DNA of 64,000 nt from Sulfuritortus calidifontis (GCF_003967275.1 NZ_AP018721.1:1116001-1180000); one strand, 5' to 3'. Shown: positions 41,680 to 53,754, numbered from the stretch's first letter. Numbers and translations: made by a program. Notes: generated from the sequence alone by a model not told the origin.

Positions 41680-42471
41680 TTACTCGACCTTGGCGGCGGC
41701 GCGCAGCTCGGCGAGGTACTTGCGCACCTGCTGCTGTTGCAGCTGGGTGGTGATCCGGGGCTTGAGTTGCTCGAACTCGGGGAATTTCAGGTCGCGGGCG
41801 TCGTCCAGGCGGATGACGTGCCAGCCGAACTGGGTCTTGACCGGGGCCTTGGCGGTTTCACCCTTCTTCAGCTTGACCATGGCCTCGCTGAATTCCGGCA
41901 CCAGATTGCCCGGCAGCAGCCAGCCGAGATCGCCGCCGTTCTTGGCGGAACCGGCATCCTTGGACTGCTTCTTGGCCAGGTCCTCAAATTTGGCCTTCTT
42001 CGCCAGCTTGGCCAGGATGTCCTTGGCCTCGGCCTCGGTCTGCACCAGGATGTGGCGGGGATGGTATTCCTTGCTGCCGGCGCTGGCCTTGACCCGATCG
42101 TATTCGGCCTTCATGTCCTCTTCCTTGATCGGGTTGTTCTTCATGTAGTCCTCCAGCAGCATGCGGCCGAGGATGTCCTTGCGGTTGAGTTCGATGGTGG
42201 CGGCGACCTGGGGCCGCTTGTCGATGCCCTTTTTCACCGCCTCCTGGGCGAGGATCTCCATCGACACCAGCATCTCGCGGATGGCGTTCTCGTTCAGCGC
42301 CTCGGCCGGCTGGCCGCGGGAAGCGCGGTCCTGGCGCAGCAGTTCGGCCTGGGCGGCGGGCACGGCGACGCCGTTGACGGTGACCGCGGCCTTGTCTTCC
42401 TCGGCCTGGGCCCATTGCGGCAGGACCAAGGCGGCGGCCAGGGCCAGGGTGGGGATCAGCTTGTTCTGCAT
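41680..42471 (-). CDS. Periplasmic parvulin-type peptidyl-prolyl isomerase
   Basis: The 263 residues begin with a signal peptide (LIPTLALAAALVLPQWAQA, cleavage near 23). A SurA-like N-terminal helical segment follows. One parvulin domain spans about 128-225 (YHPRHILVQTEAEAKDILAKL, GGDLGWLLPGNLVPEF, TQFGWHVIRLDD). It likely assists outer-membrane or secreted protein folding. It resembles PpiC-type foldases found beside bolA-yciI-yciB in betaproteobacteria. The bolA stop is 29 bp upstream. Confidence 0.88.
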   Translation of the reverse strand: MQNKLIPTLALAAALVLPQWAQAEEDKAAVTVNGVAVPAAQAELLRQDRASRGQPAEALNENAIREMLVSMEILAQEAVKKGIDKRPQVAATIELNRKDILGRMLLEDYMKNNPIKEEDMKAEYDRVKASAGSKEYHPRHILVQTEAEAKDILAKLAKKAKFEDLAKKQSKDAGSAKNGGDLGWLLPGNLVPEFSEAMVKLKKGETAKAPVKTQFGWHVIRLDDARDLKFPEFEQLKPRITTQLQQQQVRKYLAELRAAAKVE

Positions 42472-42500
42472 GTTGTCGGTTTCCTCTGGTAGTCGGTTAT

Positions 42501-42767
42501 TTAGAACTCTTCGGGGGTGAAGGCGGTGATGCTCAGGGCATGGATGCGCTTGCCCATCAGGTCGCCCAGGGCCTGATAGACCACGCGGTGGCGGGCCACC
42601 GCACTGAGACCGGCGAATTGCGGCGAGACGATGGTCATCCGGTAATGACCGCCGCCGCCCTTGGCGCCTTCATGGCCGGCATGTTGGGCGCTTTCGTCTT
42701 CGATCTCAAGCGATTCCGGCGCCAGGCCGGCAAGCCGCGCGCGCATGAGTTCGATCAGATCGCTCAT
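42501..42767 (-). CDS. BolA-family protein
   Basis: The 88 residues form a class II KH-like BolA fold. LIELMRARLAGLAPESLEIEDES starts the protein, followed by GGGGHYRMTIVSPQFAGLSAVARHRVVYQALGDLM and a conserved IHALSITAFTPEE end. BolA proteins work with monothiol glutaredoxins in Fe-S handling and in gene regulation. The start overlaps the yciI stop by 1 bp. Whether it is BolA or IbaG-like is undecided; the HALSI motif fits BolA. Confidence 0.9.
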   Translation of the reverse strand: MSDLIELMRARLAGLAPESLEIEDESAQHAGHEGAKGGGGHYRMTIVSPQFAGLSAVARHRVVYQALGDLMGKRIHALSITAFTPEEF

Positions 42768-43072
42768 CAGGGCAACACCTTCCTGAACGGCTTCACCGTT
42801 ACCCGGGCGTAGACGCCGGCGGCGACATAGGGATCGGCCTCGGCCCAGGCCTGCGCCGCCTCCAGGCTGTCGAACTCGGCCACGATCAGGCTGCCGGTGA
42901 AGCCGGCCGGGCCGGGATCGTTGCTGTCGATGGCGGGAAAGGGGCCGGCCAGGACCAGGCGGCCTTCGTTCTTCAGCGCCGTCAGGCGCTCCAGGTGGGC
43001 GGGCCGGGCGCCCAGGCGTTTTTCCAGGCTGCCGGCGACATCCTCGCCGACGATGGCATACAGCCGGTTCAT
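42767..43072 (-). CDS. yciI: YciI-family protein
   Basis: The 101 residues of this YCII/dimeric alpha-beta barrel fold start [36 protein letters not shown] and [21 protein letters not shown] carry the conserved His and Asp of the putative active site. The biochemical role is unknown. The start at 43072 overlaps the yciB stop by 4 bp. A longer open frame upstream is only a shadow of yciB. Confidence 0.9.
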   Translation of the reverse strand: MNRLYAIVGEDVAGSLEKRLGARPAHLERLTALKNEGRLVLAGPFPAIDSNDPGPAGFTGSLIVAEFDSLEAAQAWAEADPYVAAGVYARVTVKPFRKVLP

Positions 43073-43674
43073 GCGTTTTCCTTGATATGGCGGGAGAGAT
43101 AGACGCTCTGGCCGAGGATGAACAGCAGCATCAGGCCGAGCGAGCCGAACAGCTTGAAGTCGACCCAGATGTCGGTCGAGAAGTTGAAGGCGACGAACAG
43201 GTTGGCGCCGCCCATGAAGGCGAAGAAGCCGGCCCAGGCCTGGTTCAACCGGATCCAGGCGATCTCGGGCAGGGTGAGCTGCTTTTCCATCATCAGCCGG
43301 ATCAGGTTGCGCTCGAACAGCAGCGGCGCCAGCAGCAGGGCCGAGGCGAACAGCCAGTAGAGCACGGTCGGCTTCCACTTGATGAAGGCCTCGTCCTGCA
43401 GCCACAGGGTGGCGCCGCCGAAGACTACGATCAGCGCCAGGCTGACCCAGAGCATGGCATCCACCTTGCGCTGCCTGGCCCAGACCCAGGCGATCTGGCC
43501 GAAGGTGGCGAGGATGGCGACCAGGGTGGCCAGCAGCACGCCCGGCTTGGCCGCGCCGTTCAGGTGCAGGCCCAGGTTGGCGAGCAGGGCGGTGGCGGCT
43601 TCGGGGTTGGCGTCGCCCCATTTGAAGGCGACGAAGAACAGGATGATCGGAAACAGGTCGAACAGAAATTTCAC
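43069..43674 (-). CDS. yciB: Inner membrane septation protein YciB (IspZ)
   Basis: This 201-residue membrane protein has about five to six hydrophobic helices: [15 protein letters not shown] at the N-terminus, [54 protein letters not shown], and [15 protein letters not shown] at the end. It keeps the family signatures [16 protein letters not shown] and [19 protein letters not shown]. YciB influences envelope synthesis at division sites. It heads the yciB-yciI-bolA-parvulin set. Confidence 0.94.
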   Translation of the reverse strand: MKFLFDLFPIILFFVAFKWGDANPEAATALLANLGLHLNGAAKPGVLLATLVAILATFGQIAWVWARQRKVDAMLWVSLALIVVFGGATLWLQDEAFIKWKPTVLYWLFASALLLAPLLFERNLIRLMMEKQLTLPEIAWIRLNQAWAGFFAFMGGANLFVAFNFSTDIWVDFKLFGSLGLMLLFILGQSVYLSRHIKENA

Positions 43675-43761
43675 AATGTGTCGCTATGCTTGCAAGGGCC
43701 GTTCATGGCCGGAAGTTGAGCATTTTGCTATGATTTGGCGCTGATTCTCAAGCACAGTTAC

Positions 43762-44592
43762 ATGTCGCCCTACGACCTTCATTGCCACTCCCGAGTTTCC
43801 GACGGCACCCTTTCTCCCCGTGAACTGGTTTTGCGCGCCTGCGAGCAGGGCGTCAAGGTCCTGGCCCTGACCGACCACGACGACGTGCGCGGCCTGGCCG
43901 AGGCGCGGGCCGCCGCCGAGGACTGCGGCATCGAGCTGGTCGCCGGCGTCGAGGTCTCCGTCACCTGGGGCGGCAATACCGTGCACATCGTCGGCCTTCA
44001 GGTCGACCCCGAGCATGAACAGATCGTCGCCGGACTTGAACGCAACCGGGCCGGCCGGGCCGAACGGGCCCGGAAGATCGCCGAGGCCCTGGCCAAGCTG
44101 GGCATTGCCGGCGCCCTGGAAGGCGCCTATGCCTTGGCCGAGAACAAGGAGCTGATCGGTCGTTCCCACTTCGCCCGCTTCCTGGTGGAAAAAGGCCACG
44201 TGCGCAATATCAAGGCGGTGTTCAAGAAATACCTGGTCAAGGGCAAGCCGGGCTATGTCCACCACGAATGGGCGCAGCTTGCCGAGGCGGTGGGCTGGAT
44301 CCGCGCCGCCGGCGGCATGGCGGTGCTGGCCCACCCCGGTCGCTACATGATGGGCAAAGAAAAGCGCCATCTTCTGTTCGAGGAATTCAAGGCGGCCGGC
44401 GGCGAGGCAGTCGAGGTGGTCTGCGGCAGCCACACCCAGGACCAGGCGTTGATCTATGCGGATTACGCGCAAACCTATGGCCTCTACGCCTCGGTGGGTT
44501 CCGACTTCCATGCGCCGGGCGAGAACGGCCGCGAACTGGGCAAACTACCACCCTTGCCCGAGCATTGCCGCCCGGTCTGGTCGGCCTGGTAA
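43762..44592 (+). CDS. PHP-domain phosphoesterase, YciV/RNase AM type
   Basis: The 276 residues contain the PHP metal motifs YDLHCHSRVSDGTLSP, LALTDHDDV, GVEVSVTW, AVLAHPGRY and SVGSDFHAPG in order. The family includes nucleoside 3',5'-bisphosphate phosphatases and 5'-3' exoribonucleases that trim rRNA 5' ends (E. coli YciV). ATG 43762 was taken over an earlier in-frame TTG at 43735. yciO follows after 6 bp, as in E. coli. Confidence 0.9.
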   Translation: MSPYDLHCHSRVSDGTLSPRELVLRACEQGVKVLALTDHDDVRGLAEARAAAEDCGIELVAGVEVSVTWGGNTVHIVGLQVDPEHEQIVAGLERNRAGRAERARKIAEALAKLGIAGALEGAYALAENKELIGRSHFARFLVEKGHVRNIKAVFKKYLVKGKPGYVHHEWAQLAEAVGWIRAAGGMAVLAHPGRYMMGKEKRHLLFEEFKAAGGEAVEVVCGSHTQDQALIYADYAQTYGLYASVGSDFHAPGENGRELGKLPPLPEHCRPVWSAW

Positions 44593-44598
44593 TCGCTT

Positions 44599-45222
44599 AT
44601 GGCGCAGTATTTTTCTGTCCACCCGGACAACCCCCAGCCCCGTCTGATCCGCGAGGCGGTGAAGATCCTCAGAAACGGCGGCGTCATCGTCTATCCCACC
44701 GATTCCTGCTATGCCTTGGGCTGCATGCTCGGCAACAAGCAGGGCATGGAGCGCATCCGCGCCATCCGCGGCGTCGATGAGCGGCACCACTTCACCCTGG
44801 TCTGCCGCGACCTGTCCGAGATCGCCCATTACGCCCGGGTCGACAACCGCCAGTACCGCCTGCTCAAGGGGGTCACGCCGGGCAGTTATACTTTCATCCT
44901 CGAGGCCGGCAAGGAGGTGCCCAAGCGCCTGCTCCACCCCAAGCGCAGCACCATCGGCCTGCGGGTGCCGGAGCACCCTGTGGTGGCCGCGCTGCTCGCC
45001 GAACTGGGCGAGCCCATCCTGTCGGCGACCTTGGCGCTGCCGGGCGACGATTACCCGCTCAACGATCCGGAAGAGATTCGCGAGCGCCTGGGCAAACAGG
45101 TGGACCTGATCCTGGATGCCGGTTTCTGCGGCATCGAGCCGACCACGGTGATCGACCTGTCGGGCGAGGCCTTCGAGGTCGTGCGCCAGGGCAAGGGCGA
45201 CACCAGCCGGCTCGGCCTCTGA
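44599..45222 (+). CDS. yciO: YciO/Sua5-family protein (threonylcarbamoyl-AMP synthase-like)
   Basis: The 207 residues have a YrdC-type dsRNA-binding fold. GGVIVYPTDSCYALGC near 27, KQGMERIRAIRGVDERHHFTL, TPGSYTFILEA and STIGLRVPEHPV follow in order, and PTTVIDLSGE lies near the C-terminus. The arrangement is typical of YciO rather than TsaC, and its own role is unclear. It is adjacent to the yciV-type gene and precedes an M50 protease by 8 bp. Confidence 0.9.
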   Translation: MAQYFSVHPDNPQPRLIREAVKILRNGGVIVYPTDSCYALGCMLGNKQGMERIRAIRGVDERHHFTLVCRDLSEIAHYARVDNRQYRLLKGVTPGSYTFILEAGKEVPKRLLHPKRSTIGLRVPEHPVVAALLAELGEPILSATLALPGDDYPLNDPEEIRERLGKQVDLILDAGFCGIEPTTVIDLSGEAFEVVRQGKGDTSRLGL

Positions 45223-45230
45223 AAGAAAAA

Positions 45231-45881
45231 ATGGAACTCAACGTCATCCAGAAAATCGCCATCTTCGCCCTGCCGGTGATCTTCGCCATCACCCTGCACG
45301 AGGCGGCACACGGCTATGTCGCCCGCATGTTCGGCGACCGCACGGCCGAGATGATGGGCCGCATCACCCTGAATCCGTTGCGCCACATCGACCCGATCGG
45401 CACCATCCTGGTCCCGGCGATCACCATCTTCCTCGGCGGCATCCTGTTCGGCTGGGCCAAGCCGGTGCCGGTGAACTTCGGCAACCTGCGCCATCCCAAG
45501 CGCGACATGCTCTGGGTGGCGGCGGCCGGGCCCGGCGCCAACCTGGTCATGGCCCTGTTCTGGGCGGCCATGGTCAAGTTCGCCCACCTCATCGTCGGCA
45601 GCGATTACGCCCAGCCCCTGGCCCTGATGGGCATGGCCGGGGTGTCGATCAATGCCATCCTGGCCGCCCTGAACCTGTTGCCGATCCCGCCGCTGGACGG
45701 CGGTCGCATCGCAGTCAGCCTGCTGCCGGCGCGTGCGGCCTATGCCCTGTCGCGGGTCGAGCCCTTCGGCCTGTTCATCCTGCTCGCCCTGTTGTTCACC
45801 GGTCTGCTCGGTACCCTGATCGGGCCCGTGTACGAATTGATCCAGACGGTCTCCCTGGCCGTGTTCGGCCTGAATTTTTAA
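45231..45881 (+). CDS. Site-2 protease family (M50) membrane metalloprotease
   Basis: This 216-residue polytopic protein has the zinc motif HEAAH in ITLHEAAHGYVARMFGD (about 22-26) and the second metal motif NLLPIPPLDGGRI near 143-155. Hydrophobic helices surround both. It lacks a PDZ domain, so it is a compact S2P homologue rather than RseP. Substrate unknown. It sits between yciO and trpS, an order seen in betaproteobacteria. Confidence 0.9.
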   Translation: MELNVIQKIAIFALPVIFAITLHEAAHGYVARMFGDRTAEMMGRITLNPLRHIDPIGTILVPAITIFLGGILFGWAKPVPVNFGNLRHPKRDMLWVAAAGPGANLVMALFWAAMVKFAHLIVGSDYAQPLALMGMAGVSINAILAALNLLPIPPLDGGRIAVSLLPARAAYALSRVEPFGLFILLALLFTGLLGTLIGPVYELIQTVSLAVFGLNF

Positions 45882-45898
45882 GAAGAGAACCCACCACC

Positions 45899-47101
45899 AT
45901 GTACGCTGATCGCGTCCTTTCAGGCATGCGCCCCACGGGCAGCCTGCACCTTGGCCACTACCACGGCGTGCTCAAGAACTGGCTGAAGCTGCAGCACGAA
46001 TACGAGTGTCTGTTCTTCGTCGCCGACTGGCATGCCCTGACCACCCACTACGACAACCCTCAGGCGCTGGAAGAGCACACCTGGCAGATGGTGATCGACT
46101 GGCTGGCCGCCGGCGTCGACCCCAACCGGGCGACGCTGTTCATCCAGTCGCAGGTGATCGAGCATGCCGAACTGCACCTGCTGCTGTCGATGATGACGCC
46201 GCTGGGCTGGCTGGAGCGGGTGCCGACCTACAAGGACCAGCAGGAAAAGCTCACGGACAAGGACCTGTCGACCTATGGCTTCCTCGGCTATCCCCTGCTG
46301 CAATCGGCCGACATCCTGATCTACCGGGCCAACCGGGTGCCGGTGGGCGAGGACCAGGTGCCGCACATCGAGTTTTCGCGCGAGATCGCCCGCCGTTTCA
46401 ACCACCTCTATGGCCGCGAGCCGGGCTACGAGGAAAAGGCCGAGGCGGCGGTGAAAAGGCTGGGCGGCAAGAAGGCCAAGCTTTATACGGAATTGCGCAG
46501 CCGCTATCAGCAGCAGGGCGACGAGGAGGCGCTGGAATCGGCCCGTGCCATCCTGGGCGAGGCGCAGAACCTGAGCCTGGGCGACAAGGAACGGCTGTAC
46601 GGCTACCTCGAAGGTGGCGGCAAGATGATCCTGACCGAGCCGGAGGCCCTGCTGACCGAGGCCTCGAAGATGCCGGGCCTGGACGGGCAGAAGATGTCCA
46701 AGTCCTACAACAACACCATTGCCCTGCGGGAAGACCCGGAGGCGGTGAGCAAGAAGATCCGTACCATGCCGACCGACCCGGCCCGGGTGCGACGCACCGA
46801 TGCCGGCAACCCGGAGAAGTGCCCGGTCTGGCAGTTCCATCAGGTCTATTCCAACGACGAGGTGCGCGCCTGGGTGACCCAGGGCTGCACCTCGGCCGGC
46901 ATCGGCTGCATCGAGTGCAAGCAGCCGGTGATCGAGGCGGTGCTGCGCGAGCTGGCGCCGATCCAGGAACGGGCCCGGGCCTATACCGAGGAGCCGGACC
47001 TGGTGCGCAGCATCATCGCCGACGGCTGCGAAAAGGCCCGCGACCTGGCGCGCGAGACCATGCGCGACGTGCGCGAGGCCATGGGCCTCAATTACGGTTG
47101 A
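45899..47101 (+). CDS. trpS: Tryptophan--tRNA ligase
   Basis: The 400 residues contain the HIGH-like motif GSLHLGHYHGVLKNW near 15-29, ADWHALTTHYDNP, VGEDQVPHIEFSREIARRFN and the KMSKS motif GQKMSKSYNNT near 263. It is longer than E. coli TrpS (334). The extra part is an insertion of about 60 residues before KMSKS (KRLGGKKAKLYTELRSRYQ...); this long form occurs in other betaproteobacteria. The stop overlaps the next small ORF by 1 bp. Confidence 0.96.
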   Translation: MYADRVLSGMRPTGSLHLGHYHGVLKNWLKLQHEYECLFFVADWHALTTHYDNPQALEEHTWQMVIDWLAAGVDPNRATLFIQSQVIEHAELHLLLSMMTPLGWLERVPTYKDQQEKLTDKDLSTYGFLGYPLLQSADILIYRANRVPVGEDQVPHIEFSREIARRFNHLYGREPGYEEKAEAAVKRLGGKKAKLYTELRSRYQQQGDEEALESARAILGEAQNLSLGDKERLYGYLEGGGKMILTEPEALLTEASKMPGLDGQKMSKSYNNTIALREDPEAVSKKIRTMPTDPARVRRTDAGNPEKCPVWQFHQVYSNDEVRAWVTQGCTSAGIGCIECKQPVIEAVLRELAPIQERARAYTEEPDLVRSIIADGCEKARDLARETMRDVREAMGLNYG

Positions 47102-47328
47102 TGCGCTATTACGCCGCCAAGGTCCTGCTCTTAGCCCTGGTCATCGTGGCCGTGTCCGCGATCGCCAAGCGGCCCAGCGGTTTTGCCGCCCAGATCGCCC
47201 CTTTGCCGCTGACCTCGCTGCTGGCCTTCGTCTGGCTGAGCCTGGCCGGGGCCGCCCCGTCGGGGTTTGCTGCGCGGCCCGGTCTTTGCCTGGGAATTCG
47301 GCATATCGCTTTGATTCGTAAGGAATAA
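47101..47328 (+). pseudogene. Truncated DUF3147-like membrane protein
   Basis: The 75-residue frame begins RYYAAKVLLLALVIVAVSAIAKR and PLPLTSLLAFVWL, matching my knowledge of the DUF3147 N-terminus with its first two hydrophobic helices. Family members are about 110-120 residues with more helices. Here the similarity stops at LSLAG, followed by unrelated sequence over a CCCC-GTC-GGGG-TTT hairpin (about 47255-47270). The other two frames do not supply the missing part, so a deletion is more likely than a simple frameshift. The ATG shares a base with the trpS stop. Confidence 0.6.
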
Positions 47329-47429
47329 TTCAGCGACGCGAAAACCGGGTAAGATGGAGCCCAATCCTGCACAAGCCATGGCCGCCAGGCCCTTCGAAAC
47401 CGAATAAAAAAGCCACCGCAGCCGCGCGG

Positions 47430-48290
47430 ATGAACGAGATGATCGATACCGAGACTGTCGCCGAGGCCCCCGAGGTCGCCGAGGCAACGGCTGCCCAGGC
47501 CGAGGTGCCTGCCATCGCCCGCGTACTCGGCCAGCCCTGGCTCGAGCTGCCGCAGGATCTGTACATCCCGCCGGATGCGCTGGAGGTCATCCTCGACGCC
47601 TTCGAGGGGCCGCTGGACCTGCTCTTGTGGCTGATCCGGCGCAACAACATCGACGTGCTCGACATCCCCATGGCCGAGCTGACCCGGCAGTACATCGACT
47701 ATGTCGAGGCCATGCGCCGCACCCGGCTCGACATGGCGGCCGAATACCTGGTCATGGCCGCCATGCTGATCGAGATCAAGTCGCGCATGCTGCTGCCACG
47801 GCCGGAGAAGCTGGAGGAGGGCGAGGAGGTCGACCCGCGCGCCGAACTGGTCCGCCGCCTGCTGGAATACGAACAGATGAAGAAGGCGGCGCACAATCTG
47901 AACGCCGCGCCCCTGATCGGCCGTGACTTCATGCCGGTCAACGTCTGGGTCGAGAAGCTGGCGGTGCGGCGCCTGCCCCAGGTCAACCAGGATGACCTGC
48001 TGGCCGCCTGGCGCGACATCCTCAAGCGGGCCTCGCGCCACAAGCACCACCGCATCGGTCGCCAGGAGCTTTCGGTGCGCGAGCACATGAGCCGCATCCT
48101 CAAGCGGCTGCAGGAATCGAACTACGCCCTGTTCACCGATCTGTTCAACCCCGAGGCCGGCCGGCCCGAGCTGGTGGTCACCTTCCTCGCCCTGCTCGAA
48201 CTCACCCGCGAGCGCCTGATCGATTTGGTCCAGAACGAACCCTTTACCCCGATCCATGCAAGACTTGCCTACACCCCAACCGAATCCTGA
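47430..48290 (+). CDS. scpA: Segregation and condensation protein A
   Basis: This is the kleisin of the SMC-ScpAB condensin. The 286 residues show the kleisin N-terminal pattern [29 protein letters not shown] (about 52-80, as family signature) and [22 protein letters not shown]. The C-terminal winged helix contains [18 protein letters not shown]-like sequence. A long acidic, Ala-rich N-terminal extension (about 1-45) is typical of betaproteobacteria. It overlaps scpB by 35 bp. Its 101-bp leader contains no other gene. Confidence 0.95.
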   Translation: MNEMIDTETVAEAPEVAEATAAQAEVPAIARVLGQPWLELPQDLYIPPDALEVILDAFEGPLDLLLWLIRRNNIDVLDIPMAELTRQYIDYVEAMRRTRLDMAAEYLVMAAMLIEIKSRMLLPRPEKLEEGEEVDPRAELVRRLLEYEQMKKAAHNLNAAPLIGRDFMPVNVWVEKLAVRRLPQVNQDDLLAAWRDILKRASRHKHHRIGRQELSVREHMSRILKRLQESNYALFTDLFNPEAGRPELVVTFLALLELTRERLIDLVQNEPFTPIHARLAYTPTES

Positions 48291-49134
48291 AATTGATGCG
48301 GCCGAGCCGAACGTCGAGGCGGTGATGGCGCCGGAGGCCGTCGAGGCTGGCGCCGAGGCCGAGCAAAGCGCGGCCGAGGTGGTTTCGACCGAACAGCCGG
48401 CGGCCGTGTCCGAGGAAGACGCCATCCCCGGCCTCAACAGCCTGGACGACATCAAGCGCGTGCTCGAGGCCGTGCTGCTGTCGAGCGCCGGGCCGCTGAC
48501 CCTGGCCGAGTTGAAGAAGGCCTTCGCCGTCGAGCTGACCAACGACTTTGTCCGCCGCGCGCTGGAATCCTTGCAGGCCGATTGGCAGGGCCGAGGCGTC
48601 GAGCTGGTCAGCGTGGCCGAGGGCTGGCGCTTCCAGACCCGGACCGAGATGCAGGAGCACCTCGACCGGCTCAACCCGGAGAAGCCGCCCAAGTATTCCC
48701 GCGCCGTGCTGGAGACCCTGGCCATCATCGTCTACCGCCAGCCGGTCACCCGCGGCGACATCGAGGAGATTCGCGGCGTCGCCGTGAACAGCCAGATCAT
48801 CAAGACCCTCGAGGAGCGCGGCTGGATCGAATCGGTCGGCCACAAGGACGTGCCCGGCCGGCCCGCGCTCTATGCCACGACCAAGCGCTTCCTGAGCGAC
48901 CTCGGCCTGCGTTCCCTGGCCGAGCTGCCGCCGCTGCCCGAGGTGGCGCGTGACCTGTTCGAGGACGCGCCGCTGGAGATCGAAGAGGCCGGTGTCGATG
49001 TCCTGGCCGAAGCGGCGATGACCGAGGCCGAGGAGCAGATGACCGCCGAGACACCGGTCGTTGCCGATACCGAGGCCATGAGCCCGAGCCCGGAGACGCC
49101 GGAGCCGAGCCAGCCGGATGCCCAGCATGTCTAA
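48256..49134 (+). CDS. scpB: Segregation and condensation protein B
   Basis: This is the ScpB partner of ScpA. The 292 residues have an acidic N-terminal extension (about 1-60). Two winged-helix domains follow: [23 protein letters not shown] and [28 protein letters not shown], then [28 protein letters not shown]. The tail (about 240-292) is low-complexity Glu/Ala/Pro. Overlap with both scpA and rluB suggests coupled translation. scpA-scpB-rluB order is conserved. Confidence 0.95.
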   Translation: MQDLPTPQPNPEIDAAEPNVEAVMAPEAVEAGAEAEQSAAEVVSTEQPAAVSEEDAIPGLNSLDDIKRVLEAVLLSSAGPLTLAELKKAFAVELTNDFVRRALESLQADWQGRGVELVSVAEGWRFQTRTEMQEHLDRLNPEKPPKYSRAVLETLAIIVYRQPVTRGDIEEIRGVAVNSQIIKTLEERGWIESVGHKDVPGRPALYATTKRFLSDLGLRSLAELPPLPEVARDLFEDAPLEIEEAGVDVLAEAAMTEAEEQMTAETPVVADTEAMSPSPETPEPSQPDAQHV

Positions 49135-50119
49135 GCCGCCTTTTCGCCAGCGCGGCAGCAATGCGGCGCCCCGCCAGCCCAATCCCCAGCGCCAATACCA
49201 TTCGCAGCGTCGGCCGCCGGCGCAGCCTTCCAGCGAGAAGCTGCACAAGATGCTGGCCGCGGCCGGCCTCGGCTCGCGCCGGGACATGGAGATGCTGATC
49301 GCCACCGGCCGGGTCTCGGTCAACGGTCAGCCGGTGCAGGTGGGCGACCGGGTGACGCCGAACGACGTGGTCCGGGTCGACGGCAAGGTGGTGCGTCTGC
49401 CCTGGGAGGCGGCCAACCAGCCGCGGATATTGATCTACCACAAGCCCGAGGGCGAGATCGTCTCGCGCGACGACCCCCAGGGGCGGGCCAGCGTGTTCGA
49501 CCAGTTGCCCAAGCTCAAGGGCGAGCGCTGGATCGCTGTCGGCCGCCTCGACTACAACACCGAGGGCCTGCTCATCTTCACCACCAACGGCGAGCTGGCC
49601 AACCGCTTCATGCACCCGCGCTTCGACGTCGAGCGCGAATACGCCGTGCGCGTGCTCGGCGACGAGCTGACGCCGGATCAGATTCAGGCCTTGAAGACCG
49701 GCGTTCAGTTGGAGGACGGCGAGGCTCGGGTCGAAAGCATCACGGCCAGCGGCGGCGAGGGGGCCAACAAATGGTACAACCTGGTGATCAAGGAAGGCCG
49801 CAACCGCGAGGTGCGCCGCCTGTTCGAGGCGCTGGATCTGACCGTGAGCCGGCTGATCCGGGTGCGTTTCGGTCCGATCAACCTGCCGCCGCGCTTGAAG
49901 CGCGGCCAGCGCCTGGAGTTGACGCCGGACGAGGTGGCCAAGGTGTTGCGCTGGAACGGCAAGCCGAACGGTGCGCTGATCACCGCCAAAGGCAGGACTG
50001 AGCCGCCGTCCAGGCACAAGGCCAAGCCTCAGCCCAAGGTGGAGGAAGAAGCCGGCAGCAAGTCGGTGCACCCCTACCGGCGCCGTCTGGCTGCGCGCGG
50101 CAACAAGCCGCAGACCTGA
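49118..50119 (+). CDS. rluB: 23S rRNA pseudouridine synthase, RluB type (position 2605)
   Basis: The 333 residues have a basic, Gln/Pro-rich N-terminus, an S4 domain ([22 protein letters not shown]), the catalytic motif [22 protein letters not shown] near 145, and [24 protein letters not shown] basic C-terminal tail follows. ATG 49118 and ATG 49127 are both possible starts within the scpB 3' end. S4 plus this motif fit RluB; RluF is less likely given scpAB linkage. Confidence 0.93.
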   Translation: MPSMSKPPFRQRGSNAAPRQPNPQRQYHSQRRPPAQPSSEKLHKMLAAAGLGSRRDMEMLIATGRVSVNGQPVQVGDRVTPNDVVRVDGKVVRLPWEAANQPRILIYHKPEGEIVSRDDPQGRASVFDQLPKLKGERWIAVGRLDYNTEGLLIFTTNGELANRFMHPRFDVEREYAVRVLGDELTPDQIQALKTGVQLEDGEARVESITASGGEGANKWYNLVIKEGRNREVRRLFEALDLTVSRLIRVRFGPINLPPRLKRGQRLELTPDEVAKVLRWNGKPNGALITAKGRTEPPSRHKAKPQPKVEEEAGSKSVHPYRRRLAARGNKPQT

Positions 50120-50120
50120 G

Positions 50121-50161
50121 GGGCCTCCCAGTAGGCCCTGACCGGGGCCGTCCGGCCCCGG
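50121..50161. terminator. Two hairpins between converging rluB and the CmpX-like gene
   Basis: GGGCCT/AGGCCC (50121-50138) and CCGGGGCC/GGCCCCGG (50142-50161, loop GTCC) lie in the 52-bp convergent gap. There is no T-tract, so termination here would be weak or Rho-assisted. Confidence 0.5.
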
Positions 50162-50171
50162 CTTCATCGGA

Positions 50172-50846
50172 TCAATCGTTTTTCTTCTTGGCGACCAACT
50201 GCTCGATGACGCGGGCCGCCACGTCTTTCGAACCCAGGCCGAAGGCGATGGCGAAGGCCAGGCCGACGGCGCCGAAGGCGATGACGAAGGCGGCGGTCAG
50301 CAGCTCGTTGGCGATCTGCAGCTGCTCCATGGCGATGAAGAAGACGAAGACCAGCATCGCGTATTCGGAGAAGGTGGAGACGGTCAGCGCGCCGGAAAAG
50401 CCGACGTTGTTGAGCCAGGCGAAGACCAGGCGGTTGATGAAGCGGGCCAGGATGGTGCCGAAGACCAGGACCAGGATGGCGACGATCACATTGGGGATGT
50501 AGAGCACGACCTTGTTGAACAGGTCGGCCACCATCTGCAGGCCCAGGCTGTTGGCGACGGTGACGATCATGACCAGGATGATCAGCCAGTAGACCAGGTT
50601 GCCCAGGATGGAGGCGACCGAGACCTCCAGTTCGGCATGCTTGAGGAAGGACTCCAGGCCGGATTTTTCCGTGGCCTTGTCGAAATGCAGCAGCTTGAGC
50701 ACGCGCATCACGGCCGAGCGCGCCACCTTGGCCAGCATCCAGCCCAGCAGCAGCAGGATGGCGGCGGCGATCAGCTGCGGCACGAAGCGGGCGAACTCGG
50801 TCCAGAACGAGGTGAGCGAGGCGACAAAGATATCGATCTGTTGCAT
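50172..50846 (-). CDS. Mechanosensitive-channel-like TM-helix protein (CmpX type)
   Basis: This 224-residue inner-membrane protein has repeated TM_helix units, for example FVPQLIAAAILLLLGWMLAKV, VYWLIILVMIVTVANSLGL, YIPNVIVAILVLVFGTILARF and AFVIAFGAVGLAFAIAFGLG. The last resembles the MscS pore-helix region with its Ala/Gly pattern. No MscS beta domain follows, which fits CmpX-like conserved membrane proteins. ATG 50846 has TGGAG upstream and is preferred to ATG 50858. Confidence 0.8.
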   Translation of the reverse strand: MQQIDIFVASLTSFWTEFARFVPQLIAAAILLLLGWMLAKVARSAVMRVLKLLHFDKATEKSGLESFLKHAELEVSVASILGNLVYWLIILVMIVTVANSLGLQMVADLFNKVVLYIPNVIVAILVLVFGTILARFINRLVFAWLNNVGFSGALTVSTFSEYAMLVFVFFIAMEQLQIANELLTAAFVIAFGAVGLAFAIAFGLGSKDVAARVIEQLVAKKKND

Positions 50847-50885
50847 GGCGTACTCCATCGTGATGTCTCCGTGAGAATTATAGGG

Positions 50886-53260
<2,375 letters not shown>

Positions 53261-53310
53261 GGCAAACTCGCATCCATTGTTTTTCGAGTGCCGCCATTTT
53301 ACGCCTTCCC

Positions 53311-53751
53311 ATGGCCGAAGCCGATTCCTTCTCCGTCAGCGTCGCCGATTGGCAGCGGGACGAAACGGACATCGCCCAGATCCGCCGCCGGGTCTTCATC
53401 GAGGAACAGGCAGTGCCGGAGGCCATGGAGTGGGAGGCGCGGGACGCCGAGTGCGACTGGTTCGTGGCGAGGGATGCCGGCGGCGCCATCGTCGGCATCG
53501 CCAGACTGACGCCCGATGCCCATATCGGCCGCATGGCGGTGCTGCCGGACTGGCGTCGGCGCGGGGTCGGCTCGGCCCTGTTGCAAGCCGCCCTGGCCCG
53601 GGCGCGGCAGAAGGGGTTGGCCCGGATCGGACTGCATGCCCAAGTCCATGCCCTGGGCTTTTATGCCCGCTTGGGTTTCGCCGCCCAAGGGCCGGAGTTC
53701 GACGAGGCGGGTATTCCCCACCGCGAGATGTTTTTGGATTTGACGGAGTAG
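53311..53751 (+). CDS. GNAT-family N-acetyltransferase (ElaA/YjcF-like)
   Basis: The 146 residues have the acetyl-CoA-binding motif IGRMAVLPDWRRRGVGSALLQAAL near 72-95, including R/Q-x2-G-x-G/A. The N-terminal IRRRVFIEEQAVPEAMEWEARD resembles YjcF/ElaA acetyltransferases. LHAQVHALGFYARLGFAA closes the fold. Substrate unknown. It is divergent from the ArsC-like gene and lies 3 bp before ispF. Confidence 0.87.
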   Translation: MAEADSFSVSVADWQRDETDIAQIRRRVFIEEQAVPEAMEWEARDAECDWFVARDAGGAIVGIARLTPDAHIGRMAVLPDWRRRGVGSALLQAALARARQKGLARIGLHAQVHALGFYARLGFAAQGPEFDEAGIPHREMFLDLTE

Positions 53752-53754
53752 ACA

